A stretch of 64,000 bases of DNA from Dendrolimus kikuchii (taxonomy: Eukaryota; Arthropoda; Insecta; Lepidoptera; Lasiocampidae). Of the stretch, positions 1-10,894 are shown in pieces. The position numbers and the translations under genes were made by a program. The notes beneath the pieces are model-generated. The model had not been told where the DNA came from, searched no databases, and was given only the letters and a program-made list of their open reading frames with translations. The DNA is taken from positions 2,715,501 through 2,779,500 of the forward strand of contig CM034388.1 in assembly GCA_019925095.2 (NCBI GenBank). Reading direction: 5' to 3'. Each line of letters starts with the position of its first letter. Within the stretch, counting starts at the first letter, position 1.

Positions 1-560
1 TACATTTTCAGGGAAAAACTACGGGACCGATTTGGCTGAAACTCAGTATATATACATATATTTTCGATGCCAAGGATGAACATAGGATACTTTTTATCCC
101 GAAATATGGGATCGTTTCCGGGATAAAAATATATTTGTTTGTTCTGCTTTTATGGAAAAACTATTGGACTGATTTGGCTAAAATTCGGTATATATGTAAT
201 TTTAATACCGGGGGTGGAAAGGGATAGTTTTCATCCCGGATAATGGGATAGATTTATGTAAAGGTTATCCCAGAAACGGGGATAGGTTTTGGTTTTTTTG
301 TGATTTGCCATTTTCGTCATTTTGGTCACATTGGTCACTTTGAACATTTTGGTCCTTTTAAACATTTTGGTCATTTTAAACATTTTGGACAGTTTGGACA
401 TTCGGGTCATTTTAATCAATTTGGACCTTTTGGCCATTTTAGACATTCTGGTTATTTTTGACATATTGGACATTTTGGTCACTTTGATCATTTTTGATAA
501 TTTTGTCATTTTGTCATTGTCAGACGGGCATAGATAAATAAAACTCGAACGGGTTGAAAT
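1..560 (-). mobile_element. Unclassified repeat element with an internal 9-bp array, left part cut by the window edge
   Basis: The sequence around 40-300 is the reverse complement of 17180-17490: the same 'gaccgatttggctgaaactc', 'ccgggataatggg' and 'gatttgccattttc' blocks. The core (301-525) is a degenerate tandem array of 9-mers close to CATTTTGGT. No coding capacity is credible. Confidence 0.7.
301..525. repeat. Degenerate 9-bp tandem array (CATTTTGGT-like)
   Basis: About 25 units vary around CATTTTGGT/CATTTTGGA/CATTTTAAA in register. Low-complexity open frames here (Leu/Ile/Val-rich or Lys/Met-rich) are products of the array. Confidence 0.8.
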
Positions 561-1954
561 AGGGGATGCAAGTTTGTATGGGAGACCAATCATTTCTCAA
601 GTTTATAGATATAAAAAATCATATATAAAAAAATTCAATAGTAACTCGATCTGTCTGTTAAGCTTTCATGGAAAAACTACTAGGAGTACTGGATCGATTT
701 TGCTGCAAGTTTGTTTAACTGTAGTTTTAATACCAAAAATGAACATATTAAAATTCAAAAGTTTTTATTCAAAATAAGTTCCACTGTAGAACACTTTTTG
801 AAGTTCAAACATATAAGTTAAAATTTAATTTTTACTTCCTATTCTACGTACACCGCTTCGCAACGTGTTGATGCTGTAAAGGAGAAGAAGCGGCAAGAAA
901 CTCCCCAGCAACACGTCTAGCTAAATATTGATTTTCTTTATATTTCATATTCTATTTATATCTCAAATTCTTTTTTTTTTCTTTTTAACAGAAGTATGTC
1001 ACAGAATTACTTTTTGAAAAATTAATGGAGTTGTAGCAAACAATGCATACTCAATAAGACCAAGACAATAAAAGGAAAGAAAAATAATGTTATAGTTATA
1101 ATAATGACATGACATGCTAAAATGTTATGCTGCAATATGTCTCCACAAATTCCTTACAAGCATGGCAAGATAATAAAAAAATAAAAACTTTTCATGCCAA
1201 GAGATGGCATAGTTTGAAGTGAATCTTCCGGGGGCAAATACATAAAAATGTATTAACTTATATATATAATCTAACCTGTATTAACGCCTGCTCTTTAAAC
1301 AAGAGGTACGCACTAGAGTTTGACCCGCGGGGTAAACGCTAGTACTCATATATATTCTAGATTCAAGTGAAAGAATTTTAGTAATTCAAGTGTTTTTGCA
1401 TACATTTTTGCCGCCATAGGCAGTCGCTTAACGTGCCTACCGTCTTGATAAACTTTTCACTTACATTATCTGAAGGGGTTAAGTGAATAGAGAAAAGAGC
1501 TAGGAAACTGATAGGCAATAGCCGACTATTCGACGAGAAGCTTCAGAGCCTAAATCATCGACGTAAGTTGCTAGTTTGTCGGTATTCCATAAGATAAGTA
1601 CACTTCGGCGAGTGTGCCACGGACTTGCGTGAATTATTTCCTCCTCACCATTTTACCATCAGACAAGCAGACGTACGAGCTCATACCCCCAATATATCAC
1701 ACAACAATTAAACAATAAATTATATTATAATTATAACACCACACAAAGTCGCAAACACATAACTAACAATAAAACTTATGTACATACTCAAACCAACGCG
1801 CACTAACACCGCATTGCATTACACGCACACTACACAAACAAACCAAGACACCAAAGAGCCTAAAAATTAATAACCCAGGCACAGAAAAGAAAAAAACAAC
1901 ACACATGGCACTAGATAGGACAATATATCTTAATATATATAAATCTCGTGTCAC
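560..1954. other. Gene-free A+T-rich stretch
   Basis: No open frame of note and no recognisable repeat apart from a scrap at 850-915 (gaagcggcaagaaactcc-type) and A/C-rich sequence at 1680-1870. Nothing else can be supported. Confidence 0.4.
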
Positions 1955-2137
1955 AATGTTTGTCCTCAATGGACTCCTAAACTACTTGACCGATTTGAAT
2001 CAAATTTGCACACCGTGTGCAGTTTGATCCGACTTGAAAGATAGGATAGTTTTCATTTGGATCCGGTAGGTGGCGCTGGAATCGGGTTCTAAATTTTATT
2101 TTTTCAGGGCAGAACAACGTCTGCCCGGGCAGCTAGT
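1955..2137 (+). mobile_element. Helitron-like 3' end
   Basis: Ends with the inverted repeat GGGCAGA...TCTGCCC (2107-2126) followed 7 nt later by CTAG (2133-2136), then AT-rich DNA. The body 'ggtaggtggcgctgg' is shared with 60325-60515 and 63410-63884. A short hairpin just before CTAG fits Helitron 3' termini. Confidence 0.6.
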
Positions 2138-2461
2138 ATAAGTATAGATATAAGGCCCACACTGCACATGCACTTCCTCACAACACCAGCATGTAACAGA
2201 TACACTCTACATTAGTATAAGTTTAGTATTAAAACTAGAATAAATTAATATAATAAGTTATTCGTAAGACACATACACCTCAACACAAAAATCAATCAAT
2301 TAATGTCACACACAAGAACCAAAATAACTAATAAGCGTGTTAAATTAAAAAAATTAAATCTAGAAATTAAGTTGTAAAAAAGAGTACGGAACTCGAGTCC
2401 GTAGTGTTGTTAATAATAATAATTAAAAACAAAATCCCCCAATATATGGTGGAAATACCCA

Positions 2462-2602
2462 CAAAGCGGACGAAACTCTGTTCTTTCACTTTTATCATAG
2501 GTACCGCTGAAGAGTGGAACTCTTTACCGTCGTCTGTTTTTCCTCAAAAATACAATCTAGGTGTCTTCAGTCTCGCGTGAACAGGTGTCATCTAGGTAAG
2601 CG
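2462..2602 (+). mobile_element. Jockey/CR1-like LINE fragment (end of reverse-transcriptase ORF)
   Basis: Broken frames encode AEEWNSLPSSVFPQKYN-like sequence, the stereotyped C terminus of these polyproteins. It is truncated and frameshifted. Confidence 0.55.
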
Positions 2603-2603
2603 T

Positions 2604-3173
2604 GCTTTTTTTTTGCAGGAGGTCAGCAGACAGGCAAACGGCCCACTTGATGGAAAGCGGTTACTATCGCCTATGGACATTTGATAATAATAATAATAAT
2701 AATCGGCAGACAAACACACACATTGTATATCCCCAAATTAAGCAAGTTACGCTTGTGTTATGGGTAATATACAACGGACTCCTCTGGGGCCGATCCCAGA
2801 CACCCAGACCATAGTAAATAACGGAGAAAATACGTTTCCGAAATTTAATATACCAGGAATCGAACCCGGAACCTCTGCGTTGCAGTGAGGTACGCCGGCA
2901 AAGGCTTCGCCCGCTCAACCACAGAGGCCGTCAATTTCAAACACCAAAGTTACTATAAATGCTCTGCTGCTCTCTTAAGGGAATCTGGAACCTGGTAACT
3001 AATGACGGAACACAACTCAAGGTTGTTATGACGACATACTTTAGACCAGGGGTGGTAGCCATTCAGTCGGGCAAATGCCCTACCACCTGGCTGTGGGTTG
3101 TTAAGTCGCCCCTTACGACAGGCCGCCCGGCCGCAGGAAATTGTATTCTTTCTCCGTTCCTGCACGGATAAAA
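2604..3173 (-). mobile_element. Family-A SINE-like repeat, split by a tRNA-SINE
   Basis: The two halves (2604-2680 and 2940-3173) are contiguous in other copies (for example 7249-7565). The T-run at the left marks the poly(A) end, so it reads on the - strand from 'tccgtgcaggaacgg'. Confidence 0.8.
2681..2935 (-). mobile_element. tRNA-derived SINE nested in family A
   Basis: On the - strand it begins acggcctctg, followed by an A box (TGGTTGAGCGG) and B box (GGTTCGATTCC), then a tRNA-unrelated body and an (ATT)n tail. These internal RNA polymerase III promoter boxes define the SINE. Confidence 0.85.
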
Positions 3174-3250
3174 TACTCCACTTTAGATTGCATTTCCATC
3201 TGACATCAGGCGCAATGTCAATCAAACGTGAACTCAATCAATATAAAAAA

Positions 3251-3391
3251 AACTTCAACGGTCAAGTAGTAAAACGAATCGCAACAAAATTTTAACTTGA
3301 AGCTTTACGGGTAGATTGTTAAAATTTTGTTGCGATTCGTTTTGCCACTTATCCGTTGCCATTCGTTTTTCCACTTGTCCGTTGAAGTTCC
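3251..3391. repeat. Imperfect palindromic repeat
   Basis: An arm at 3257-3295 pairs with 3318-3356 (core gcaacaaaattttaac and its complement), and 3360-3391 pairs again with 3251-3280. Likely a short inverted-repeat transposon remnant. Confidence 0.6.
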
Positions 3392-3687
3392 ACTTCTACT
3401 ACGTATCCCAGCACACATTTAGATTTTTCGCAGGTTTACTGCAAATTATGATTTGTTTAGGTTAGGTACATTTTAATGAACGCATTTTTAATTTAAACAT
3501 ATTTTTTTTTACCAACAAAAAAAACAGAATACGATCCGGGACCAAAAACGCATCCATAGTCTACTCTAAAATCATGCCGCCTCTCACCACGTCTAGTCTA
3601 AATTTATGCCGCTCCTCCATGCGGCCGTAACGCTTTTTCGTGACAGAAATATTCTATTCCCCGTTTATATAGAAGTTTCACTTCAGA

Positions 3688-4043
3688 AGGGCCATACATA
3701 ATTGTGTGAGTAACAATGGGTCCTAAATTACGTGACGTCACATTTCAAAATCTAATATATTTAAGCTTTAAAACACAAAATTTAAACAATTAACCAAAAA
3801 CCTTCAAAATATTACCAACTCTGTATGAGAATAATGATTAATTTATTATAAATTATAATAAATAATAAATGGAATAAAACGAAATACGGAACTACTGTTT
3901 TAATTCAATAATTTGTTGATGTAAAATGACAAAATATGTCATGTCACACTAGGGAGAGCGGACTGTCACGAATGTGACGAGTTGTGACAAGGACGAGGTT
4001 AAACAATCATAAAATTTGTGTGACGTAATTTGTGAATGGCCTC
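3688..4043. mobile_element. MITE-like element with terminal inverted repeats
   Basis: The left end aagggccatacataa... and right end ...gacgtaatttgtgaatggcc are imperfect inverted repeats of the 'ggccattcacaaattacgtc' type. No transposase. GTGACGTCAC at 3732-3741 is palindromic. Confidence 0.5.
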
Positions 4044-4203
4044 TAATTTGATAATAAAACTTTAGGTCTATAAAGGATTTTTTGTTATATTAAAATCAAA
4101 TTTGTTTACTTTTTCTGAAAACTATAACTTAATTTATACAATTGAATACAATGCAAGAAAACTTAACTTATTTGTATTGTTTTCTACTCATAGTCCCTGA
4201 AGA

Positions 4204-5221
4204 CTATAAGTAGAATACTAAGCCTAGATCACCGTCTTCTATGGGTAAGGTGCCCAGAAGGCTGGCTACGTTTCCTCGCTGGATCGCCATACTGATCCGT
4301 TGGCCGAGGTAAGCACCAGCCCTCTGATAACCTGAAGAATCAATGACTCGTTTCGATAAATTTTGGTAGAGGTACATGGCCTCAGGACCCCACGGTCCAA
4401 GCGTCTTGACAGCAAACGGCACAAACATATAACTCTCATTGAGGGTTGCATATTTGCGCCGCTTGAGTAATTCGGCTGTTTCCGCCGCTGAACCGGCTGA
4501 TCTAGACGTGTTTGGTAAATGGGATGCGGCCAACGTGTCTACGCAAGTCGCACACCACACCAAATATTGTAAAATAAAAGTAGCAGAGTGGCTGATATGC
4601 ATGGCATTTTATACCATCGATGAATATTTTAATTTTAAATAGACGAGTAATAAGAACTTAATAATGATTTGACTAAATTATATAAAAAAATTAATGACAT
4701 TATTTTAATTTAATTGTTTTTATAAATAATATATTAACTAAAAGAGACATAATTGTATATTAAATATTTGTTATAATTTTAACTAAGATCATCATAATCA
4801 GTTATATAATCAATAATACAATCATTAAATCTATGTAGTCATAAGGACAACATACGGCTTGTAACCGAAACTACAAAAAGTTTGTATGCCTGTCAAGGCA
4901 AAATATGTAACTCGAGACTTAGCATAACATGTGCAAAAATCCATGTTTCAAACAAATAAATTACTTTGACTTTGACAATGAAGGCTTGCCACGCTGCCAG
5001 GGAATTAGAGTCATTCCGTCGGGACGCCTACCATCGTTACGTGCAATACCGTTCGGCTCCAATAAAGCCGGCACGTTAGCGGTGGCAAGCGCCCTCCGTA
5101 AGACATCATTCAAGGCAGCGTGGCGTGACCATCGCTGGCACTGCGGCGGCAAGAAAGACCGCGGTATCCCGGGCCGATTATCTCTGTTCCACAGACACAT
5201 GTCCAATTTATTTACTTGCAT
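4204..5221 (-). mobile_element. C-terminal fragment of an invertebrate reverse-transcriptase-type element, interrupted
   Basis: The - strand at 5215-4975 encodes [12 protein letters not shown]...[12 protein letters not shown], and 4575-4204 encodes VWCATCVDTLA...FVPFAVKTLGPWGPEA and RISMAIQRGNVASLLGT. In related elements these two blocks are continuous, so the A+T-rich 4576-4974 is an insertion. The exact LINE clade is not certain. Related scraps are at 10261, 10686, 17610 and 53505. Confidence 0.7.
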
Positions 5222-5238
5222 AAATGGTTTAAAAGGTG

Positions 5239-5603
5239 TTTTTTTTTTAAGGCGGAGGAAATGCTATTTACGCACAATACCGGGTCCTTTGCAAGGGATT
5301 AGACCATAGTTGATCATGGAGGCCTTCCTTTATTAAGGGGCAACCCAAACAGTAATCAATCGGCTTGTGTGGAGACACTGAGAAGTTGCACGGGTAACAA
5401 CCACTAACCACTAAAACCACCCTCCTCCCATGTACCTTGCGTTTTTTGTAGGAAAGGCTGAGACTTAGAACGTAGTTACGCCCAGTCCGCTCCGGCGCAA
5501 AAAGTGCCTGAATGTGCCCCGGGAATCAGAACACATCCACTTCGTCGACGGGGTTGATGAATCCTTTGCTCCCTTGATAGCTTAAGGGCCCCCGAAGCGG
5601 TAT
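5239..5603 (-). mobile_element. R1-like LINE 3' end, truncated
   Basis: The T-run at 5239-5249 is the poly(A) tail on the - strand. The body matches 23444-24015 and 27366-28118 (gagacttagaacgtagttac, ctcctcccatgt). A short duplication AAGGTG flanks it (5233-5238, 5604-5609). Confidence 0.65.
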
Positions 5604-5951
5604 AAGGTGGTTACACTAACTATATTTAAGTACACATGTTTTGCCAGATTTGCGTGCAGATTTAGCTCGTACAATTAATTACAATATTACATTATTTGTA
5701 CAACTAGCTGCGCCCCGCAGACTCACCCGCGTGGTGATGGAACATCGTTATATTTTGTATAATTCACACTATATCTTTATAAATTATAGTCTATGTGTTC
5801 TTCTGATGTGTAAAGCTATATGAAAAAAGTTTCATCAACATCTTTTCAGTATTTTGCGTGAAAGAGTAACAAACATACATACATACATTCTTATAAACTT
5901 TCGCGTTTATAATATTAGTAGGATTAATTAAAATATTATAATATGTCAAAA

Positions 5952-6122
5952 GGTGCAGTGTAGCAGAAGGTGATGTCAGGAGCCTTAAGAACAGACGAGC
6001 GTGCATGACAAGAGTTATGAATGTCAAAGAAGCAAGTGAGGTGTGTAAGAATGAGCCTAAATGGCGCTCTGTTGTTCGTGCCTACCCCGCAAGGCAACTG
6101 GCGTGAAGTTATGTATGTATGT
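5952..6122 (+). mobile_element. RTE-like LINE 3' end (copy 1)
   Basis: 5'-truncated copy of the ORF end (EASEVCKN...AYPARQLA) with tail ATGTATGTATGT. A perfect 12-bp target-site duplication AATATGTCAAAA lies at 5940-5951 and 6123-6134. Confidence 0.88.
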
Positions 6123-6258
6123 AATATGTCAAAATCTCAATTAAAATATTCGTTCATTTCGTACTTGCTACACAAGTAATCCTTTTCCTTAAGGAATAAT
6201 ATTTCTTTATTCTTACTTTAAGGCTTAGCCACAATTTGGTTATGTCACTTTAATAATA

Positions 6259-6784
6259 TAATAATAATAATAATCGGCAGACAAACACACATATTGTATA
6301 TCCCCAAATTAAGCAAGTTACGCTTGTGTTATGGGTAATATACAACGGACTACTCTGGGGCCGATCCCAGACACCCAGACCATCTTCTTCTTCTTCTGCG
6401 AACGGGCGGTTTCCGCAACTCGACGACAAAGCGCCTATTTTGCGCGCGAGGATGGATGAGGGTTTAATCCATCCAGCCCAGCTCCTCCAGGAAGTCCACC
6501 AGCTTCTTGACGTTACTAAAGACTTCTCGGAGGCTACCTGGGGCGTCCAGATACTTCGCCCTGTATTGGGCCACCTCTCCGCATTCAAGCAGGACATGGG
6601 CGGCTGTTTCTTCTTCCTCCAAGCATGCTCTGCACAGGGGGCTGTCAGTGACACACCCAGACCATAGTAAATAACGGAGAAAATATGTTTCCGAAATTTA
6701 CTATACCAGGAATCGAACCCGGAGCCTCTGCGTTGTAGTGAGGTAGGCCGGCAATGGCTTAGCTCGCTCAACCACAGAGGCCGT
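6259..6784 (-). mobile_element. tRNA-derived SINE carrying a nested LINE fragment
   Basis: An 11-bp duplication CTTTAATAATA flanks it (6248-6258, 6785-6795). A and B boxes are recognisable near the right end; the tail (ATT)n is at the left. Interrupted at 6384-6652. Confidence 0.85.
6384..6652 (-). mobile_element. Nested 3' end of another LINE inside the SINE
   Basis: The - strand encodes CRACLEEEETAAHVLLECGE...LEELGWMD then stop, the CCHC-type C terminus of R1/Jockey-group polyproteins, with a (GAA)n tail. A perfect 13-bp duplication ACACCCAGACCAT lies at 6371-6383 and 6653-6665. Confidence 0.88.
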
Positions 6785-6795
6785 CTTTAATAATA

Positions 6796-7245
6796 GGTAA
6801 TTGAAACTTATATATTTTAGGTGACGTGTGAAATTTGTTTGTAAGTTAATCTCTTTGGCAGAGTCTGATGAGGGTTTTTCAAAATACTGTTGCACCCGCA
6901 AATAAGTTCATGTAAGGCATATTATTTTTTATAGTTGATTAAGTACTCGAAACACTCGTAAAACGAAACGACGTAAGTCGAAACTTTTTTTATACAAAAT
7001 GCAGAGGTTAGGTTCTCTAAGGACTATTTATACATAGGCCAATACAACTCCTTACAAGCATTTTCCGGTATAAACATAAATTGGGAATTTGACAGTGAAA
7101 TCAACTAGACGCTTTTTGTCATCGCACATAGTATCATAGTCTCCTTGATCTTGTATGAAAATACTAGCTCATGACGTCATAATTGTAACGAGTCAAATAG
7201 CGTAATAATTATTGTTCAAACTTTAATTAAAATTATTTCTATAAT
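6796..7245. other. Gene-free stretch
   Basis: A+T-rich; contains no recognisable coding sequence or repeat family. Confidence 0.35.
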
Positions 7246-7248
7246 GAA

Positions 7249-7565
7249 CTTTTTTTTTTAATTGCAGGAGATCAGCAGACAGGCAGACGGCCCACTTGAT
7301 GGAAAGCGGTTACCATCGCCTATGGACATTTGCAACACCAAAGTTGCTACAAATGCGCTGCTGCTCTCTTAAGGGAGACTGGAACCTGGTCACTAATGCC
7401 GGAACACAACTCAAGGTTGTCATGGCGACATACTTTAGACTAGGGGTGGTAGCTATCCAGTCGGGCAAATGCCCTACCACCTGGCTGTGGGTTGTTAAGT
7501 CGCCTCTTATGACAGGCCGCCCGGCCGCAGGAAATCGTATTCTTTCTCCGTTCCTGCACGGATAA
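7249..7565 (-). mobile_element. Family-A SINE-like repeat, full length
   Basis: Complete unit: poly(T) at the left (poly(A) on the - strand, with aataaa just before it in other copies), fixed start 'tccgtgcaggaacgg' at the right. About 315 bp, no credible product. Confidence 0.85.
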
Positions 7566-7675
7566 AACGAACTATTGAAAGTAAGACAATAACAAGATAT
7601 ATTGATGCCTGCTCTTTTATATTTTAAATATGAAAATGAAATTGAGAACCCGAAGAACCTGTTCGATATTTCCTT

Positions 7676-8510
7676 TTTTTATTGAATGAGTTAGCAGACA
7701 GGCAGACGGCCCACTTGATGGAAAGCGTTTACCATTGCCTATGGACATTTGTAACATCAAAAGTGCTACCAATGTGCTGCCGCTCTCCAAAGGGAGACTG
7801 GCACCTGGCCACTAATACCGGAACACAACTCAAGGTTGTTACGGTTATATATATGTAGACCACCTACTTGGTGGTGGGTTGTTTTGTCGCCTCTTAGGAC
7901 AGGCCGCCCGGCCGTACGTTATGCTTGCAATGGAGGAGGCGGAGCGGGAGCGTGAGCACACGTCACGGCTCTGCTCCCGCCAAAGGAGGACGCGCCGACA
8001 CCGAAGGTCCAGAACGGACCTTCGGGTATAGGGGTTCTCACTCACCCGCACATGCCGTCGAGATGAGAGCGCGAGTGTTCCGCGCGCGCTCACCTCTCCA
8101 TCCGTGGGGCGAGTTACAAACCGCCCCACGCACATAGAGCTTGAGGATGCCGGGGGATTAAAGGAAGTCCCCCTGCAGTGGAAGTGGCCTTGCGAGGCCC
8201 ACGCCTGCCAGGGCTGCGGAGAGGCTAGGTCATATACCCGTAGCCCTGGCATTAGGCGAAGGACGGAACACCCAGGGGTTTTAGTGGGTATCCCTAACTG
8301 GGGTGTGGCAACAGCATGGCACCAGTTCTGACTGGGCATGCTAGTGCCACCTCCAATCTGGCGAATCCCACACTAGGTCGCGAATTATCCCCCCAAGGTT
8401 CTGCCCTTGTCGCGGCTTAGTCCTCAATTGGATTTCCCCTGGACAAAAAAAAAAAGGCCGCCCGGCCGCAGGCAATTGTATACTTTCTCCGTTTCTGCAC
8501 GGATAATTCC
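7676..8510 (-). mobile_element. Family-A repeat interrupted by a GC-rich retroelement end
   Basis: Halves 7676-7914 and 8456-8510 are the two ends of one family-A copy with internal loss at 7850-7870. Confidence 0.8.
7915..8455 (+). mobile_element. GC-rich LINE 3' end nested in family A
   Basis: The insert ends in A11 and is flanked by a perfect 13-bp duplication GGCCGCCCGGCCG (7902-7914, 8456-8468). Markedly GC-rich compared with its surroundings. The element family is unidentified. Confidence 0.85.
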
Positions 8511-8519
8511 ATATCTACA

Positions 8520-8890
8520 ATATATAGGATAACTACTAAAAGTAATTTCTATATTAATTCCTTCGCTGAAAGTTAAAAGTACATTTTTTTATTATTTTGA
8601 CTCATAAACAAAACTGCATTAGTTAGATTAAATTATGTTTTATTCTTAGGTCCCTGCTCCATCTGCGTTGTAAAGCTTGAACAAACGCACTAATAAAGAC
8701 GTTATGCAAATGTAGGCAAGGGTTTAATGCATTATTTAAAAAGCGACATTATTATTGGTAATGCTGATAGACGGATTGAACAAATTAAATTAATTTGGTT
8801 GAAAGGCACAGAACTAAAGGTATACGACAGTATTCGATGGAATTAAATGATTCAAGTTTACGTTGGATCACTTAATTAGCTCAACCATAT
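8520..8890. other. Gene-free stretch with a shared repeat scrap
   Basis: 8760-8880 resembles 50508-50600 (aaaggcacagaactaaagg, atgattcaagtttac). Otherwise unremarkable. Confidence 0.4.
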
Positions 8891-8906
8891 TGGACGTTAG
8901 AAATGC

Positions 8907-9172
8907 ATACATACATACATAACTTCACGCCAGTTCCCTTGCGGGGTAGGCACGAACAACAGAGCGCCATTTAGGCTTATTCTTACACACCTCACTTGCT
9001 TCTTTGGCATTCATAGCTCTTGTCATGCACGCTCGTCTGTTCTTAAGGCTTCTGACATCACCTTCTGCTAGTACACGATCAATTTGATCATGGAAGGTGT
9101 GTCGTGGCCTTCCACGACTTCTGCATCCATCCACCTTTGCATTGTATATATGACTACACTTAACGTTAGAAA
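8907..9172 (-). mobile_element. RTE-like LINE 3' end (copy 2)
   Basis: The (CATA)n tail is at the left. A 13-bp duplication ACGTTAGAAATGC lies at 8894-8906 and 9173-9185. The ORF end on the - strand is intact for about 69 codons. Confidence 0.88.
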
Positions 9173-9536
9173 TGCGTCGTCTAATTTTGAGTTTAACATG
9201 GATGGCGGTTTTTCAACCAATCAAAGGGTTGCATTGTGCATTCGGGTGCGGCGACAGCGCCCAAGGCATTCTACTTTCAAATAATTGTATTTTACACTAA
9301 TTATTTATATTAAGTTACATCTTACGTGTTTGCATTAAAGTTCGAAATTGTATAAAAATTCCTTACGTTAAAGGTCGCATGGTTTTTCCTTATGTGACGA
9401 TTTCTGCTATCAATATTTTTTTTTTTATTACAATCTACTTTTGCCACATTACCGCTAGTACATTCCATTCCCCGCAAGTGTGGAGTAACCGAGTACCAAC
9501 ACACACACCTACCAATTATTTTGTTCAGGATCTTGT

Positions 9537-9665
9537 GCATCCAAGGGTTGTCTAGGAGAGATTGTTTTAAGCATTAAGGTCACTACTACAGTCTAATCTT
9601 AAGTCAAGAAATTGCATTTTTTTGTTGTTGATATACCTACAATAAAGAGTATTGTTGTTGTTGTT
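9537..9665 (+). mobile_element. LINE 3'-terminal scrap with a GTT microsatellite
   Basis: gggttgtctaggagagattg and the later (GTT)n resemble the 'ttgtctggaagagatcg...aataaag' 3' ends seen at 12788, 15325, 19011 and 60868. Confidence 0.5.
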
Positions 9666-9784
9666 GTTACATAGTATTATTGCACATTAATATAATGATC
9701 ATGTCTATTTGAAATAATTTATTATTGTATATTATATTTATGACTATGTATATATGTATGTATTTGTATAACTAGTTTGAATAT

Positions 9785-10153
9785 GGACCGCGTTCGTAAT
9801 ACCGAAGTAAGAAAGAGAGTTGGTCTGAAAGAGAGTGTCGGGGTGAAGGTAAGGAAAGGAATGCTCCGGTGGTTCGGGCATGTGGAAAGAATGCATGATG
9901 AAAGAATGACTAAACAGATATACAATGCAAAAGTGGATGGATGCAGAAGTCGTGGAAGGCCACGACACACCTTCCATGATCAAATTGATCGTGTACTAGC
10001 TGAGGGTGATGTCAGGAGCCTTAAGAACAGACAAGTGTGCATGACAAGAGTTATGAATGTCAAAGAAGCAAGTGAGGTGTGTAAGAATGGGCCTAAATGG
10101 CGCTCTGTTGTTCGTGCCTACCCCGCAAGGGAACTGGCGTGAAGTTATGTATG
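9785..10153 (+). mobile_element. RTE-like LINE 3' end (copy 3)
   Basis: Open for 121 codons: [54 protein letters not shown], ending ARELA. A 12-bp duplication TAGTTTGAATAT lies at 9773-9784 and 10154-10165. Confidence 0.9.
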
Positions 10154-10260
10154 TAGTTTGAATATTTACAATAAATATTTACATTCACATGTATATTCTA
10201 CAGCTCCTATTTAATTTCTCATAAAAATTTGAAATTAAATACTACTACTATAAACATATT

Positions 10261-10560
10261 TACAAGTCAAAGATGTAGTCCAGATCGCTGTCGGTGGGGA
10301 GCGTTCCCAAAATGCTGGCCGCATTCCGCCGTTGTATGGCAACGCTTATACATACATACATAACTTCACGCCAGTTCCCTTGCGGGGTAGGCACGAACAA
10401 CAGAGTGCCATTTAGGCTTATTCTTACACACCTCACTTACGCTTATACTTTGCCCTAAATATAGGCCAGCCCTTTGGTCACGCGAGACTTCTTTCAATCG
10501 CTTTGAAAGGTGTCGATAAAGTTGATAAGCCTCACGTCCCCATGGCCCCAAAGTCTCAAT
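10261..10560 (-). mobile_element. Reverse-transcriptase-type fragment split by RTE copy 4
   Basis: Encodes the MGPWGREAYQLYRHLSKRL block, related to 4204-4400, interrupted at 10352-10438. Confidence 0.65.
10352..10438 (-). mobile_element. RTE-like LINE 3' end (copy 4, 87 bp)
   Basis: Very short copy nested in another element. A 10-bp duplication ACGCTTATAC lies at 10342-10351 and 10439-10448. Confidence 0.85.
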
Positions 10561-10685
10561 TTGAAATAATTATTATTAAGGATACATATTTGTGCCGTTT
10601 GGGGTTGAAACACTAAGCCCGTGGGGTCCGTCGGCGAAGAGTTTGTTTAAAACAAAGACAAATGTAAGAAAACTCTTTGATACTA

Positions 10686-10805
10686 CTCGTGATCAGAAGG
10701 CTGGCTCATATTTCGCATAACAAATAAGTATTGCCATACACGCCATACAGCGTGGCAATGCAGCCAGCCTTCTGGGCACGCTCCCCGTTGGCAGTGATCT
10801 GCTAC
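10686..10805 (+). mobile_element. Reverse-transcriptase-type fragment
   Basis: A + strand scrap related to 4204-4330 (ggcaatgcagccagccttct, gctccccgttgg). Confidence 0.5.
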
Positions 10806-10894
10806 ATAATGTATTTTAACTTCAATATCTTTGTTTTTTTTCGTTCTTACATAGTTATAGTTGGCACCAACAGACCGTTCTTGTTATTCTTTTT

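Noticed and set aside
2860..2935. tRNA gene from A and B boxes
   Set aside because: The boxes belong to a repeated SINE; there are no cloverleaf arms or anticodon loop.
7296..7565. Recurring ~70-90-codon frame (HRLWTF..., in many family-A copies)
   Set aside because: Present on both strands of the repeat, broken in many copies and lacking any domain; conserved only because the copies are young.
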